DNA of 64,000 bases, taken from the IMG/VR virus record IMGVR_UViG_3300036770_008686, positions 1-64,000 of that record; one strand, 5' to 3'. Positions 48,467 through 57,038 of this stretch are shown in pieces. The notes beneath the pieces were generated by a model. The model saw only the letters and a list, made by a program, of their open reading frames with translations. It did not search any database and was not told the DNA's origin. The DNA comes from a virus. A program made the translations under genes and the position numbers. Numbering within the stretch: position 1 is the first letter of the stretch; each line of letters starts with the position of its first letter.

Positions 48467-49345
48467 TTATCTTGACCCTTTTAATCTAGGCTTGGCGGCT
48501 TTCACATCACTAACACCAAATTTACCTTGTATAAGTTGAAGAACACCAGCCCTTTCGCTAGTAGTTCCACCTTCTGAGCTAAACAAATTGCTAATGGTGA
48601 ATGTGAGACTATCCACTCCACCATCTACAAAATCTTCGGCTGCAGCGATAAGCTGTCTAGTTGAGAATCCCGATGAAAAGCTACTTGATATTCCAACACT
48701 CTTTTTTCTAATTTGGTTTGCAATATCAACTAGGCTTATTGCATCTTTTACTTCTACGCCTGTCCTCTTAATTAAGAGTTCGGCTTCTTTTTCTGGTGAG
48801 AGGTACTTTACCTCTACAACCCTACTAAATCTATCTCTTAAAGCATTATCTGTGGCACTGGTTCCACTGTATCCAGCACCTTCGTTCATGGTTGCAAAGA
48901 AAACAACCCCGCAGCCAAGTCTGATTACATCGTTTTTTTCTTCTAAATAAGTAAAGCCTCTGTTATCTAACAGAGGGAGCAAAGTATTCATCACATTAGG
49001 ATGAACCCTGTTAATCTCGTCAAGTAGAATAACAATGTTTCCGGCTCTCACAGCCCTATCAAACTGACTTTCATGCCAAACAACATTGCCGTTTTCTATT
49101 TTTTTGTAACCAAACCAATCCCTAGGCTCTCTTAAATTAGCACAATCCATAATCAACATAGGAAGATTGTGGATTGCAGCATAGTGCATGGCCATTTCAG
49201 TTTTACCTGCCCCGTGCGGGCCTTGCAAAAGAACTTTTTGTGTTTTTTTGCTTCTATTAGATTCAATTCTTTGAAAAAGATTGTTTATATCATCTTCAAT
49301 AAAATAAGTATCATTAACAATAGGATTGAAAATACCGTTATTCAT
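48467..49345 (-). CDS. AAA+ ATPase, MoxR/CobS-like (pair 1)
   Basis: From ATG 49345 the 292-residue product has Walker A QGPHGAGKTEM (41-51), Walker B IVILLDEINRV (about 105-115), sensor-1-like FFATMNEG and an arginine finger in ALRDRFSR. The family hydrolyses ATP to act on partner proteins. It is 31 bases upstream of VWA pair 1. Its start overlaps the stop of the zinc-finger gene as GATGAATAA. Confidence 0.82.
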   Translation of the reverse strand: MNNGIFNPIVNDTYFIEDDINNLFQRIESNRSKKTQKVLLQGPHGAGKTEMAMHYAAIHNLPMLIMDCANLREPRDWFGYKKIENGNVVWHESQFDRAVRAGNIVILLDEINRVHPNVMNTLLPLLDNRGFTYLEEKNDVIRLGCGVVFFATMNEGAGYSGTSATDNALRDRFSRVVEVKYLSPEKEAELLIKRTGVEVKDAISLVDIANQIRKKSVGISSSFSSGFSTRQLIAAAEDFVDGGVDSLTFTISNLFSSEGGTTSERAGVLQLIQGKFGVSDVKAAKPRLKGSR

Positions 49346-49820
49346 CACTAACCTTTCTATAAATGGATTTTGGAAAAACTACATTTCTATTGTAATAACA
49401 TTCCATACTACAATAATTTTCTTTAATATTTTTTTTAGTTGGCTTATTAAGCGATATAGATTGTTGATAATTTGTTCTTTTAAAGCTATTCCCACAACTA
49501 ATGCATGTGAGATTTAAAAAAGAATGCTTGCTCCATTTTGCATCTTTTTTAACATTAATTTGAACTCTTAATGCCTGCCTACATTCAAGACTGCATGTTT
49601 TTGTTTTAAAAAAATCTTCTTTTTTACAAATTACACAAGTATTTTTTACTTTTTCGTGTCTTTCCCAAGGAATTTTACTTCCCTCTTTTTCGGCTTTCTT
49701 AAGCAGATTATATATTGCCTGTCTGCTTACGCCATATTCTTTTGCCAAAAAAGAGACAGAAACTCCATTTTGTCTCTTTGAAACTATTGTTATTTGCAAA
49801 CCATTTAAAGGAGTGCTCAT
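49338..49820 (-). CDS. HTH plus zinc-finger protein, homing-endonuclease-like without HNH
   Basis: Residues about 20-45 (SVSFLAKEYGVSRQAIYNLL) form a helix-turn-helix. Three zinc knuckles follow: CVICKKEDFFKTKTCSLEC, LTCISCGNSFK and NYCSMECYYN. They resemble the N-terminal fingers of the HNH enzymes here, but there is no HNH core, so it may be a captured DNA-binding module or a truncated endonuclease. Confidence 0.6.
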   Translation of the reverse strand: MSTPLNGLQITIVSKRQNGVSVSFLAKEYGVSRQAIYNLLKKAEKEGSKIPWERHEKVKNTCVICKKEDFFKTKTCSLECRQALRVQINVKKDAKWSKHSFLNLTCISCGNSFKRTNYQQSISLNKPTKKNIKENYCSMECYYNRNVVFPKSIYRKVSDE

Positions 49821-49847
49821 TTTAAATATTTAAAAAAAATGTATAGT

Positions 49848-50027
49848 TTATAAGTTATTATTTAAAGGCAGCTTATTTATTTTGCATTCTTCTACAACTT
49901 TTGTGATTGTTATGCACAAAGCATAATTCTCTAGATCTTTAACGTTGGATAATTCACTATTTATTAGCTTGTTTATTTTGCTGCATATTGTTTCGCAGTC
50001 TAATCTTTTGTTCAGCAGAATTACCAT
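49848..50027 (-). CDS. Small unknown protein (59 residues)
   Basis: A short ORF (MVILLNKRLDCETICSKINK...) with a weak AT-rich upstream region. It has four cysteines not in CxxC spacing and is helical. Located between the zinc-finger genes. Low but reasonable support. Confidence 0.45.
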   Translation of the reverse strand: MVILLNKRLDCETICSKINKLINSELSNVKDLENYALCITITKVVEECKINKLPLNNNL

Positions 50028-50042
50028 TTTTAATTATTATTC

Positions 50043-50273
50043 TCAAGTATCAGACTGTCTTTTTCTTTTGAGAATATTGGGGTATTTTTTTCTTATTTCT
50101 TCTAATTGTTGTTCACAATAATTGCAAAGAGAATTCATTCTTCTTTTTACAAACATGTCATCAACTGGAAACTGCACCGTATGTTTTTTTTCACAGTAAC
50201 CACAAGGTTTTTTAATTTTTACAATACCATTTTCCAAAGAAAGTACAGAATATTTTCTTTTTTTTCTTCTCAT
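50043..50273 (-). CDS. Small zinc-ribbon protein
   Basis: The frame runs back over the tRNA, but ATG 50273 follows AGGGGGC and gives a 76-residue protein: a very basic start (MRRKKRKYS), PCGYCEKK and LCNYCEQQ knuckles, and a basic tail. It probably binds nucleic acid. It is the third gene after the tRNA in this run. Confidence 0.6.
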   Translation of the reverse strand: MRRKKRKYSVLSLENGIVKIKKPCGYCEKKHTVQFPVDDMFVKRRMNSLCNYCEQQLEEIRKKYPNILKRKRQSDT

Positions 50274-50389
50274 CGAGTTTTGCCCCCTGAAAGACAGCGG
50301 TATTGTAGCACGGACCATTTTTTTTGCAAATAGTTTTTTTTTAGAAACTAAAATAGAAATATAACCTAGTTTGGATAAGTTGCTGAAAA

Positions 50390-50463
50390 TAGGCCGACTA
50401 GGACTTGAACCTAGAACCCCCAAATTATGAGTTTGGTGCTCTAACCGATTGAGCTATCGGCCC
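50390..50463 (-). tRNA. tRNA-CAU, probably tRNA-Ile2 (lysidine type)
   Basis: Acceptor GGGCCGA/TCGGCCT (G1-U72), D-stem GCTC/GAGC, anticodon stem CCAAA/TTTGG with loop CTCATAA (anticodon CAU), T-stem CTAGG/CCTAG. The acceptor carries C4-G69 and C5-G68, the pairs used by TilS to pick tRNA-Ile2 and reject tRNA-Met. The gene lies 26 bases downstream of a TilS gene. So the CAU is likely modified to read AUA. CCA is not encoded. Confidence 0.85.
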
Positions 50464-50489
50464 ATTTTCAGAAACTTTTCACCTAAAAA

Positions 50490-51206
50490 TCATACCATAA
50501 AACTTTTCAATTTCAAGCTACTTTCTATTTTTCTTTTTGCGAATTTTTCAAGAGATAATTTATTTTTTCTCATCTCTGGTAAGATGGTGTTTCTAATCCA
50601 ATTTCTTCTACTACCTTTTGAAACTTTATTGGTTTCATCTTCTACTAAATATTTGTTGTAGTTATTTCTTTCAATAAATTGAATAAAGTCCTTTTTTTTG
50701 GTCAACAAAAATGGATGAATGATTTTAAACCTAGACTCACCAAAGTTAAATTCACTCTCCAACTCAATAGGAGTGTGGTTTGGATGTCCTCTAAAGCAAT
50801 TTAGTAGATAACTTTCCACATAATCATTAAGATGATGTGCTGTGATGATCGTGGGTGTTAGATCTCCTAAATAAAGAACTTGTTTTGCAAAAGCAGAAAT
50901 ATCTTTGTAGAATTCAATTCTTAAATTTCTAAAATCAGCTTCTGTATGACATTCTTTGGTATCTAATGTAAGCGTTGGACTATGGGTAATAAAATCGCTC
51001 TTTGTATTAAAATCCTTACAAAACTCTAAAAACTTTTTTTCCATTAAATCGTTTTGAGGGCGGAGCTTGTGGTTAAAATGAACAGGAACAACTTCATACC
51101 CAGCAATTTTCATCCAAATAAATGCGGCTAGACTGTCCACGCCCATACTTAAACTAAATAAATATGGTTGTTTTTTATCCACAACTTGTTTAATAATTTT
51201 AATCAC
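50490..51206 (-). CDS. tilS: tRNA-Ile lysidine synthetase (compact)
   Basis: The 238-residue protein has the PP-loop SLSMGVDSLA (18-27, S-x-G-x-D-S), VHFNHKLRPQ (42-51), CHTEADFRNLR, ITAHHLNDYVESYLLNCFRG (121-140) and a second half with PFLLTKKK, YLVEDETN and SRRNWIRNTILPEM. These are the conserved TilS blocks. It lacks the C-terminal domains of longer TilS proteins, as in compact forms. It attaches lysine to C34 of tRNA-Ile(CAU); that tRNA is the next gene downstream. Confidence 0.87.
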   Translation of the reverse strand: MIKIIKQVVDKKQPYLFSLSMGVDSLAAFIWMKIAGYEVVPVHFNHKLRPQNDLMEKKFLEFCKDFNTKSDFITHSPTLTLDTKECHTEADFRNLRIEFYKDISAFAKQVLYLGDLTPTIITAHHLNDYVESYLLNCFRGHPNHTPIELESEFNFGESRFKIIHPFLLTKKKDFIQFIERNNYNKYLVEDETNKVSKGSRRNWIRNTILPEMRKNKLSLEKFAKRKIESSLKLKSFMV

Positions 51207-51536
51207 TTAGCCACTGCTTCTCATTTTCTCGTTAAAAGTTCTTAAAAAAGGAACTATTTTATTTGGAATTCCTATCTTAACAGTTTTAACTTTTTCTTCA
51301 AAATTATTTGTAACTTTATCGCAATTTTCTAAATCCATGGTATCTTGAATATCTTGAAGTTCTTCTAAAAATTTTTCCACTTCAAAACTTGGAACGAAAC
51401 CAGAGCAAAATTCTTCATTTTCAGAAATTTTCAGTATCATTTCTGCAAAGTTTAGTGCCCATTCAGGTGCTGTTTCTATATCCTCTCTAGATAAAATACC
51501 TTTTTCGACTATTTGAATCCTAGTTTGTTCATTCAT
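51207..51536 (-). CDS. Unknown protein (109 residues)
   Basis: Acidic and helical; the stop is one base before the TilS start. The N-terminus has REDIETAPEWALNFAE. No family is recognised. Operon position upstream of TilS is the only clue. Confidence 0.55.
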   Translation of the reverse strand: MNEQTRIQIVEKGILSREDIETAPEWALNFAEMILKISENEEFCSGFVPSFEVEKFLEELQDIQDTMDLENCDKVTNNFEEKVKTVKIGIPNKIVPFLRTFNEKMRSSG

Positions 51537-51558
51537 TTAAAAATTTTTCTAATTAGAT

Positions 51559-51662
51559 TAGTTCAAATAATTATAGCGAATAACTTCACCAAAAGGTGGC
51601 TTAACATCGCTAGTTCAAATCATTATAGCGAATAACTTCACCAAAAGGTGGCTTAACATCGC
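51559..51662. repeat. 52-bp tandem duplication over the end of the VWA gene
   Basis: 51559-51610 and 51611-51662 differ at one base (A/C). The second copy encodes the C-terminus of the 51610..52866 gene; the first is a leftover downstream of the stop. Confidence 0.9.
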
Positions 51663-52866
51663 TAGTCATGACCCATAGAACGTCTAGTTTTGGATCAACT
51701 CCAAACTCTCCGTATCCATCAGTAAAAAATACACAATAGTCAGGCTTAATTCCATTGTTTTTAAGATGTTCGAATACTGGTCTAAAGTCTGTTCCTCCAC
51801 CACCCTTTAATGAAGGCAAAGGCTCAAAAGGATTAATCCATCTACTAGAGTAAACACCAGCATCACAATCTAAAAAGTAAACCTTAGCATTAAGTTTCTT
51901 CCTAAGATCTTCAAGTTCGCTAATAGCACTATTAAGGTCTTCTTCGCTCATGCTGCCACTGGTATCTACAGCATATGCAAGTTTTGGACTATCCGGGCCT
52001 ATGTTACTGGGAAAAATAAAGTCGCCACCCAAGAACCTTCTGTTAGGGAAATTCCAAGTAACATCTCTTTTTTCAAGTCTGCTAGTTCCAAACCTCATTT
52101 TCTGCCTGAGGGCTGTAACCCAATCCACCTTACTCTTAAGATGAGAATTTATAATTCTCTCTAAGCCAACGGGAATATCACCCTGGCTTTTTGCAACAGT
52201 ATAAGCATCACAAACAGCTTTGTTAACAAAATCTTTAAGCTCTTGATCTGCTTGCTTTTTGCTTTTACCTTTTGTTTCCGGCAGCGGTACACGTCTATCT
52301 CTAACAACAGAAGATGATCCTTGACCCTCTCCGTCAGCAGATTCTTCACCTAAAATATCTTCCATGTTTAGCTGAATAACTTCTGCCTTGTTGATCAAGT
52401 CAGAATAAATTAATTCAGCATTCATTCCATCATACAAAGGCTTGTCGGTTTTCCAACTATCATCAAAAATGCCGCCTTTGATAATATACTTTTCATTCTC
52501 AAACTGATACCATAACATCAAATTTACTGCATAATCTACTGCAATGTTCCAAATAACAGGATCTCTATTTGCTCTTCTAGGGTTGTGCTCAAAGACAAAG
52601 TGGCTTATTTCGTGTGCGACCAAGAATAAAAATTGATGGTCGGTTAGTTTAATACAAAAATCATAATTAAAGATAATATGGCCATTCTTATCAACACAGG
52701 CTGTAGGAACAGCTGTTTTTGTAACACTATACTTGCACCGCTCACTAAGCACACCCCAAAAAGGATAATGATGAGCAAAAGCAAAAAGAATAGTGTCAAT
52801 TTTCTTGCGAAAATTATCCTCTTCTTCTTCGGTTAATACGTTATTTTTTTCAATAGTTTTAGTCAT
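51610..52866 (-). CDS. DUF2201-type metallopeptidase/VWA protein (pair 2)
   Basis: The 418-residue protein has an N-terminal zinc-peptidase-like HEISHFVFEH (85-94, HExxH) and a C-terminal VWA-like domain with AVDTSGSM (300-307) and DCDAGV, GGGGTDFRPV and FFTDGYGEFG. This plan is that of the DUF2201 family, which pairs with MoxR-like ATPases. Function in phages is unknown. Its mRNA start is preceded by a strong hairpin. Confidence 0.78.
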   Translation of the reverse strand: MTKTIEKNNVLTEEEEDNFRKKIDTILFAFAHHYPFWGVLSERCKYSVTKTAVPTACVDKNGHIIFNYDFCIKLTDHQFLFLVAHEISHFVFEHNPRRANRDPVIWNIAVDYAVNLMLWYQFENEKYIIKGGIFDDSWKTDKPLYDGMNAELIYSDLINKAEVIQLNMEDILGEESADGEGQGSSSVVRDRRVPLPETKGKSKKQADQELKDFVNKAVCDAYTVAKSQGDIPVGLERIINSHLKSKVDWVTALRQKMRFGTSRLEKRDVTWNFPNRRFLGGDFIFPSNIGPDSPKLAYAVDTSGSMSEEDLNSAISELEDLRKKLNAKVYFLDCDAGVYSSRWINPFEPLPSLKGGGGTDFRPVFEHLKNNGIKPDYCVFFTDGYGEFGVDPKLDVLWVMTSDVKPPFGEVIRYNDLN

Positions 52867-52887
52867 GTTTGTGTCCTTTCAAGAAAA

Positions 52888-52924
52888 CTGCTGCTAGGGT
52901 TTCTCTTGTTGCCCCTAGCAGCAG
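52888..52924 (-). terminator. Hairpin between MoxR and VWA pair 2, possible attenuator
   Basis: A perfect 12-bp stem (CTGCTGCTAGGG/CCCTAGCAGCAG, loop of 13) lies in the 72-base gap between the ATPase stop and the VWA start; on the minus strand it is followed by TTTTCTT. It may partly end transcription or set the ratio of the two proteins. Confidence 0.6.
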
Positions 52925-52938
52925 CCTCTTCACAAAAT

Positions 52939-53997
52939 TCAACCAAGCTTCATGCTGCCTTTGATTAACTCATCATTTTTTTCAAGCCACTTGCCAATAT
53001 TTTCGCTTTCGTAAGCGATGTCTCTAATTTTGGCGGCTTTACTATCATTCATGATTCTCTTTATAAAAAGAGCAGCAGGCTCAGGACTAATATCAATCAA
53101 AACATTTGCACAATTCTCGAAAATCTTCTCAGGAGACTTGTGTTCAATTAAATGGCTGGCCAAAGCACTCGCCACTGCATAGCTAACACTAATCTTCTTT
53201 TTATCCTCTTTCCATTTACTCTTACCAGAAACAAGCTTATCCATATCAGGAAGGCTTTTACAAACATCAAGATAAGCCATAAATTCACCCGCACTACCCC
53301 CGACACAAGCCCTAATATCGGCAAGATTAGTAAACTTGTTTTTAAGCCGGTCGCTAACATAACTCCAACTCCTAGGATTTGCACTAGGAGTATACTCGTC
53401 AACTACAGGCTGAATGAGAAGTTCTCTTCTAAAGCTGATAAACCCGATAACATCAGGGTGAACCCCAGACTTAATCGCCCAATCAATCCAATTCTCGACG
53501 TTAGGAACATAATCATAGACAGCAAATCTAGCAATAAGGGCACTACTAAGAGGGTAAACATGAGCCCTATCTTCACTTCGATTGCCAGCAGCAACAATAT
53601 ACCAGCCATCACCTAAGTGGTGATTTCCAACTTTTCTGTCCAGAACAAGTTGCAAAGCAGGGTTCTGCACACTAGGCGGTGCAGTATTAATTTCATCAAG
53701 AAAAATAATGCCCTTGCCGTCATAAGGAAGAAACTCAGGCCTCACCCAACTAACGGTTGGATTGCCCTTCTCGTCTTTTTGAATAACAGGTAGACCTCTA
53801 AGGTCAATGCTATCCAGGCTGTTAAGTCTCAAATCAATACAAGTTTCATCATTCTCAATGCTCTGCCAAACTTGCTGGCTTTTGCCTACTCCCGGGGCTC
53901 CAAAGATAAGCATAGGCCTATCGCAAACCCTGTTCCTCTTAACAACATCAACAAGACTCTCAGAAATAATATTTCTGTTTGTGAGATCACTAGCCAT
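52939..53997 (-). CDS. MoxR-family AAA+ ATPase (pair 2)
   Basis: The 352-residue protein has Walker A IFGAPGVGKSQ (31-41), Walker B GIIFLDEINTAP (96-107), sensor-1 VAAGN and the arginine pair in SSALIARFAVYD. MoxR ATPases remodel proteins with VWA partners; the DUF2201/VWA gene follows directly. It starts after a GGTACG element and uses more biased codons than most genes here, so it may be abundant. Confidence 0.85.
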   Translation of the reverse strand: MASDLTNRNIISESLVDVVKRNRVCDRPMLIFGAPGVGKSQQVWQSIENDETCIDLRLNSLDSIDLRGLPVIQKDEKGNPTVSWVRPEFLPYDGKGIIFLDEINTAPPSVQNPALQLVLDRKVGNHHLGDGWYIVAAGNRSEDRAHVYPLSSALIARFAVYDYVPNVENWIDWAIKSGVHPDVIGFISFRRELLIQPVVDEYTPSANPRSWSYVSDRLKNKFTNLADIRACVGGSAGEFMAYLDVCKSLPDMDKLVSGKSKWKEDKKKISVSYAVASALASHLIEHKSPEKIFENCANVLIDISPEPAALFIKRIMNDSKAAKIRDIAYESENIGKWLEKNDELIKGSMKLG

Positions 53998-54043
53998 CAG
54001 TTATAAATCCTTATTTTTGTGAAGAACGAAACCACGGAGCTTC

Positions 54044-54066
54044 CGTACCAGGGTTTACTTTTTAAA
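54044..54066 (-). promoter_or_regulatory. GGTACG element upstream of MoxR pair 2
   Basis: The minus strand reads TTTAAA, 11 bases, GGTACG, about 47 bases before the ATG at 53997. A small hairpin ACGGA/TCCGT follows immediately. Confidence 0.6.
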
Positions 54067-54348
54067 TTATTTGGAGATTATCTGACCGCTAACAGGGGAA
54101 AGTGTATCAGAATTATCCTCTCTTGTATTAATATGAGATCTTATTTCCAGTAAAAAAGTAAGAGTCTTATCGAAACATCCTTCGCAAAGATCTATATCGT
54201 AAACATCACCATCTTTTGAAGAGTCATAGCCCCAGTGAGCAAAAAGTTTTGCACTCTCTATATCTAGATTTTTTTTGCAACTATTACCACAAATATCACA
54301 AACAATATCGTCTAATTGCAAAACCAGTTTTTTTTTATTTCTTTTCAC
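54067..54348 (-). CDS. Small zinc-binding protein, unknown
   Basis: CDICGNSCKKN (17-27) and LCEGCF (about 54-59), with AHWGYDSSKDGDVYDIDL between, form a known pattern (CxxCG...WGYxSxxDG...LCExCF) of small zinc proteins with unknown function. Overlaps the next gene by four bases. Confidence 0.6.
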   Translation of the reverse strand: MKRNKKKLVLQLDDIVCDICGNSCKKNLDIESAKLFAHWGYDSSKDGDVYDIDLCEGCFDKTLTFLLEIRSHINTREDNSDTLSPVSGQIISK

Positions 54349-55109
54349 AAGCTCACCACAAAGTTGCTGTTACTGAAGTCAATTTGATTTCTAACTTTTT
54401 TAAATTTCAAGCCAACTAAAACATTTTTGGGGTCTTTGTATCTCATATCATAATCATCCCCGTTGATAACTTGAATTCCTTTATATTCTTCTGGTATTTC
54501 GTCTTTAAAAACAACAGCAACTCTTACGTTGTTTTTTAATGCTTCCAAACATTCATCCCAATTTTCTCCACTGTAACTAAAAGTGAGATCATAATTAGGG
54601 TATTTTTCTAAGAGTTTTATTCTTGATAAAACCTTTGTGTAATCAAAAAATTGAATTTCAGGAAAAGTTTCTAGTATGTTTAAGTTGTTTGTTTTAAATC
54701 TTTCTGGATTCAAATCACTGACATTATTTAGCCGAACACTGAACGTGTAATTTTGATTCAAAGCTTTCAAATAAGTACTTTTAATTTCATCAATTAAAAG
54801 ACTCATAAAAAACTCTCTGTTTTCAAAAAATAATTTTGTCTTAGCTATTCTGCTTTTGTTGATCTTGTTCTCTTTAACATCTATCCTATTATAACCGGAA
54901 CCATGCAAACACGCAACCGTGCATTCTTTTGTTCTTTTTGGGCAAACCTCGTAACCAGAAGTGTCAGCCGGCGACAAGTAAAGGGTATAAACTAACTCAT
55001 TATAGTTGAAGGCCTTTGCGTGTTTTGCTGTCAGATTAACAGATCCTAGGTAACTAATACCTAGAAGTTTTTTGGCTTTATGCAAATTTTCGTATACTAA
55101 ATTTTTCAT
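54345..55109 (-). CDS. GP88-like phage protein
   Basis: The 254-residue protein has YTLYLSPADTSGYEVCPKRT, KECTVACLHGSG, and R-A-K-T-K-L-F, then FSVRLNNVSDLNPERF. The Y-L-S-P-A...G-Y-x-V-C-P...C...A-C-L order is that of the GP88 family of mycobacteriophage and other phage proteins. The cysteine set suggests metal binding. Function is unknown. Confidence 0.65.
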   Translation of the reverse strand: MKNLVYENLHKAKKLLGISYLGSVNLTAKHAKAFNYNELVYTLYLSPADTSGYEVCPKRTKECTVACLHGSGYNRIDVKENKINKSRIAKTKLFFENREFFMSLLIDEIKSTYLKALNQNYTFSVRLNNVSDLNPERFKTNNLNILETFPEIQFFDYTKVLSRIKLLEKYPNYDLTFSYSGENWDECLEALKNNVRVAVVFKDEIPEEYKGIQVINGDDYDMRYKDPKNVLVGLKFKKVRNQIDFSNSNFVVSL

Positions 55110-55427
55110 TTAAAATAAATTAGCAATTTCTAAAGTTTTAAACCTTATTATCAATCCAACATTATAATTTTCATTATTTTCTATTATTTTTACTGCATCT
55201 CTATCTATAACTTTGCATATAGATTCACTAGAAACACTAGTTTCACACATGTTTCCAAAAAAGAAACCTACATCATTTTTTTCCTCTGGGTCTACTATAA
55301 CTTCTAATGGGGTGTGATGCTCTGAGACCATCCTACTAGTCAAATCAACAAAAATTCTTTTGCCATTAAAAGATTTCAAAACTTCATTTAAGGTTAAACT
55401 TTCTTTAAATGAATCTAGTTTTTTCAT
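55110..55427 (-). CDS. Unknown protein (105 residues)
   Basis: Mixed alpha/beta; it lies three bases after the WGR-ligase stop. No recognised motif. Confidence 0.5.
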   Translation of the reverse strand: MKKLDSFKESLTLNEVLKSFNGKRIFVDLTSRMVSEHHTPLEVIVDPEEKNDVGFFFGNMCETSVSSESICKVIDRDAVKIIENNENYNVGLIIRFKTLEIANLF

Positions 55428-55430
55428 AAC

Positions 55431-56504
55431 CTAATCTTCTTCTTTTTTATATTTTAATTGGCTTTTTTGACAATCACTATCTTGTATGTCTTGTCTCATA
55501 CCAAGATATGTTGGTTGATATAAGTTGCCTGATTGCTTGTAAGCATACAAGTACCTAATTTCAACAATCGCTCCCACCTCAGGAACGTCATAATTAACTG
55601 GTATTGTCACCTTTCCACAATCTATAAGTTTTCTTCCATTCAACAAACCTAGTTTGACACTTCTTTTTCCTTCATTTATTTCGGTAACAAAACAACTACA
55701 AGTTGCATAAAATTTATACTTAACATAACTACCACCGCTTGATGGCCTACCAATATAATACTTGGCAGATTTTTCTTTGAAAACAACACCTTCTTCATTT
55801 TTTTCAAATGATTTTTTATAAAATTCTTCTTTTTCTTGCTTTGTGTAGTAACTATCGGTCAAGCAAACAGACTCAGAGAAAGACTTGAACTTGTCTAGAT
55901 ATTTTAATCTTTCAACTAGAGTAAAGTTTTCTAATTTTTCACCATCATATTCTAGAATGTCGAACACATAATATTTTTCACCAACAAGCTCGCCGTCAAG
56001 TAAAAAATCTTTGTCATGTTTTTCGGAGTCATTCCAAATCACAGTTGGGATGTTACAATTAAGACCTCTCCTGTTATAGGCTCTTAATGTTTTATCTTTT
56101 TTATGTAACATAAATCTCACACCATCAAATTTGGGCTGGGCTAACCAGTTTTCATCATTTATGTAATCTTGTAATTGGCTTTCTTTTATTGGATTCAAAA
56201 GAACACACTTAGACTCAGAAATAGTTTCGGGAAGATTTTCAGGTACGTGTATTGCCTGAGATTGATCCAGGGGTATCTTTTGATAACCTTTTCCAGTTTT
56301 TTCCTTCAACAAAGACTCATATATCTTTTTAGCTTGGTCCAAACTAACTGCATTATTGGTTTTAGTGCCACTTTTTAAAGCACCTCCTCTTCTTCCGTAG
56401 CTAAAATTAACAACAAAACCGCCATTCTTTTCTTCTATTGCAGCATTATACAGTTTGTCGCTAACGCCTTCTTTGTAGTACAAACTAGTAGATTCAATTG
56501 TCAT
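55431..56504 (-). CDS. WGR-domain ATP-dependent DNA ligase
   Basis: Residues about 5-75 form a WGR domain (VVNFSYGRRGGALKSGTKT) as in poly(ADP-ribose) polymerases, which binds DNA ends. Residues about 100-357 form a ligase: motif I LAQPKFDGVRFML (K125), III YNRRGL, IIIa LLDGELVG with YYVFDIL, IV EEGVVFKEK, V YVKYKFY, then an OB domain. A repair ligase with end-binding head is likely. The window's second DNA ligase. Confidence 0.85.
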   Translation of the reverse strand: MTIESTSLYYKEGVSDKLYNAAIEEKNGGFVVNFSYGRRGGALKSGTKTNNAVSLDQAKKIYESLLKEKTGKGYQKIPLDQSQAIHVPENLPETISESKCVLLNPIKESQLQDYINDENWLAQPKFDGVRFMLHKKDKTLRAYNRRGLNCNIPTVIWNDSEKHDKDFLLDGELVGEKYYVFDILEYDGEKLENFTLVERLKYLDKFKSFSESVCLTDSYYTKQEKEEFYKKSFEKNEEGVVFKEKSAKYYIGRPSSGGSYVKYKFYATCSCFVTEINEGKRSVKLGLLNGRKLIDCGKVTIPVNYDVPEVGAIVEIRYLYAYKQSGNLYQPTYLGMRQDIQDSDCQKSQLKYKKEED

Positions 56505-57038
56505 TTAACATCCTTTTTTAAAACTTTTAAGATTGCCATTACAAATTACTCCAAAAAAATAATCTTTTATATTTTTACTTTTGTCATTGATGTAGGAATC
56601 AAATTTATTTTGATTAACACAAAGCAAGAATTTATTAAGAAGAGAGTTGCTAGAAAGTATTATCATGGCATCACCTAAATTGCCATGAACACTAGGGTGC
56701 AAGAAACTCTCCGGGTATGACCAACCAAACTTTTTATCTTGAGAAATAAAATTAAAAGTAAGGCTATAAAGTCCAATTAAATGTTTATGACCAGTTCCTT
56801 CACGACTCAAATTTTCTTTGCTTATTTCTCCACTAAATTCAGGGATTGTCATTCTGAATAAGCTAGCAGTATACTTATCTATTTTTTTAATTTCTTCAAA
56901 ATGCTTTAGTGAATCAAAGCAACTTATCATCACTCTTTCCGGATATTCTGTTTTCAGATGTTGCTTGTTAAAAATTAAAGTAATTGGTTTAACATCTATT
57001 TCATGAAGATCAGAAGCAATTAAAACTTTTTCTTTCAC
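56505..57038 (-). CDS. Unknown protein (177 residues)
   Basis: Starts MKEKVLIASDLHEID; the SDLHE could recall a phosphoesterase first block, but no other metal motifs follow, so I do not assign it. One base before the WGR-ligase start. Unknown. Confidence 0.5.
   Translation of the reverse strand: MKEKVLIASDLHEIDVKPITLIFNKQHLKTEYPERVMISCFDSLKHFEEIKKIDKYTASLFRMTIPEFSGEISKENLSREGTGHKHLIGLYSLTFNFISQDKKFGWSYPESFLHPSVHGNLGDAMIILSSNSLLNKFLLCVNQNKFDSYINDKSKNIKDYFFGVICNGNLKSFKKGC

Noticed and set aside
50274-50423. N-terminal extension of the 50043 gene over the tRNA-CAU
   Set aside because: The frame is open only because it crosses the tRNA; an ATG with an AGGGGGC site lies at 50273.
56990-57038. 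Phosphoesterase reading of SDLHE at the start of 56505..57038
   Set aside because: No further metal-binding motifs of that fold follow.
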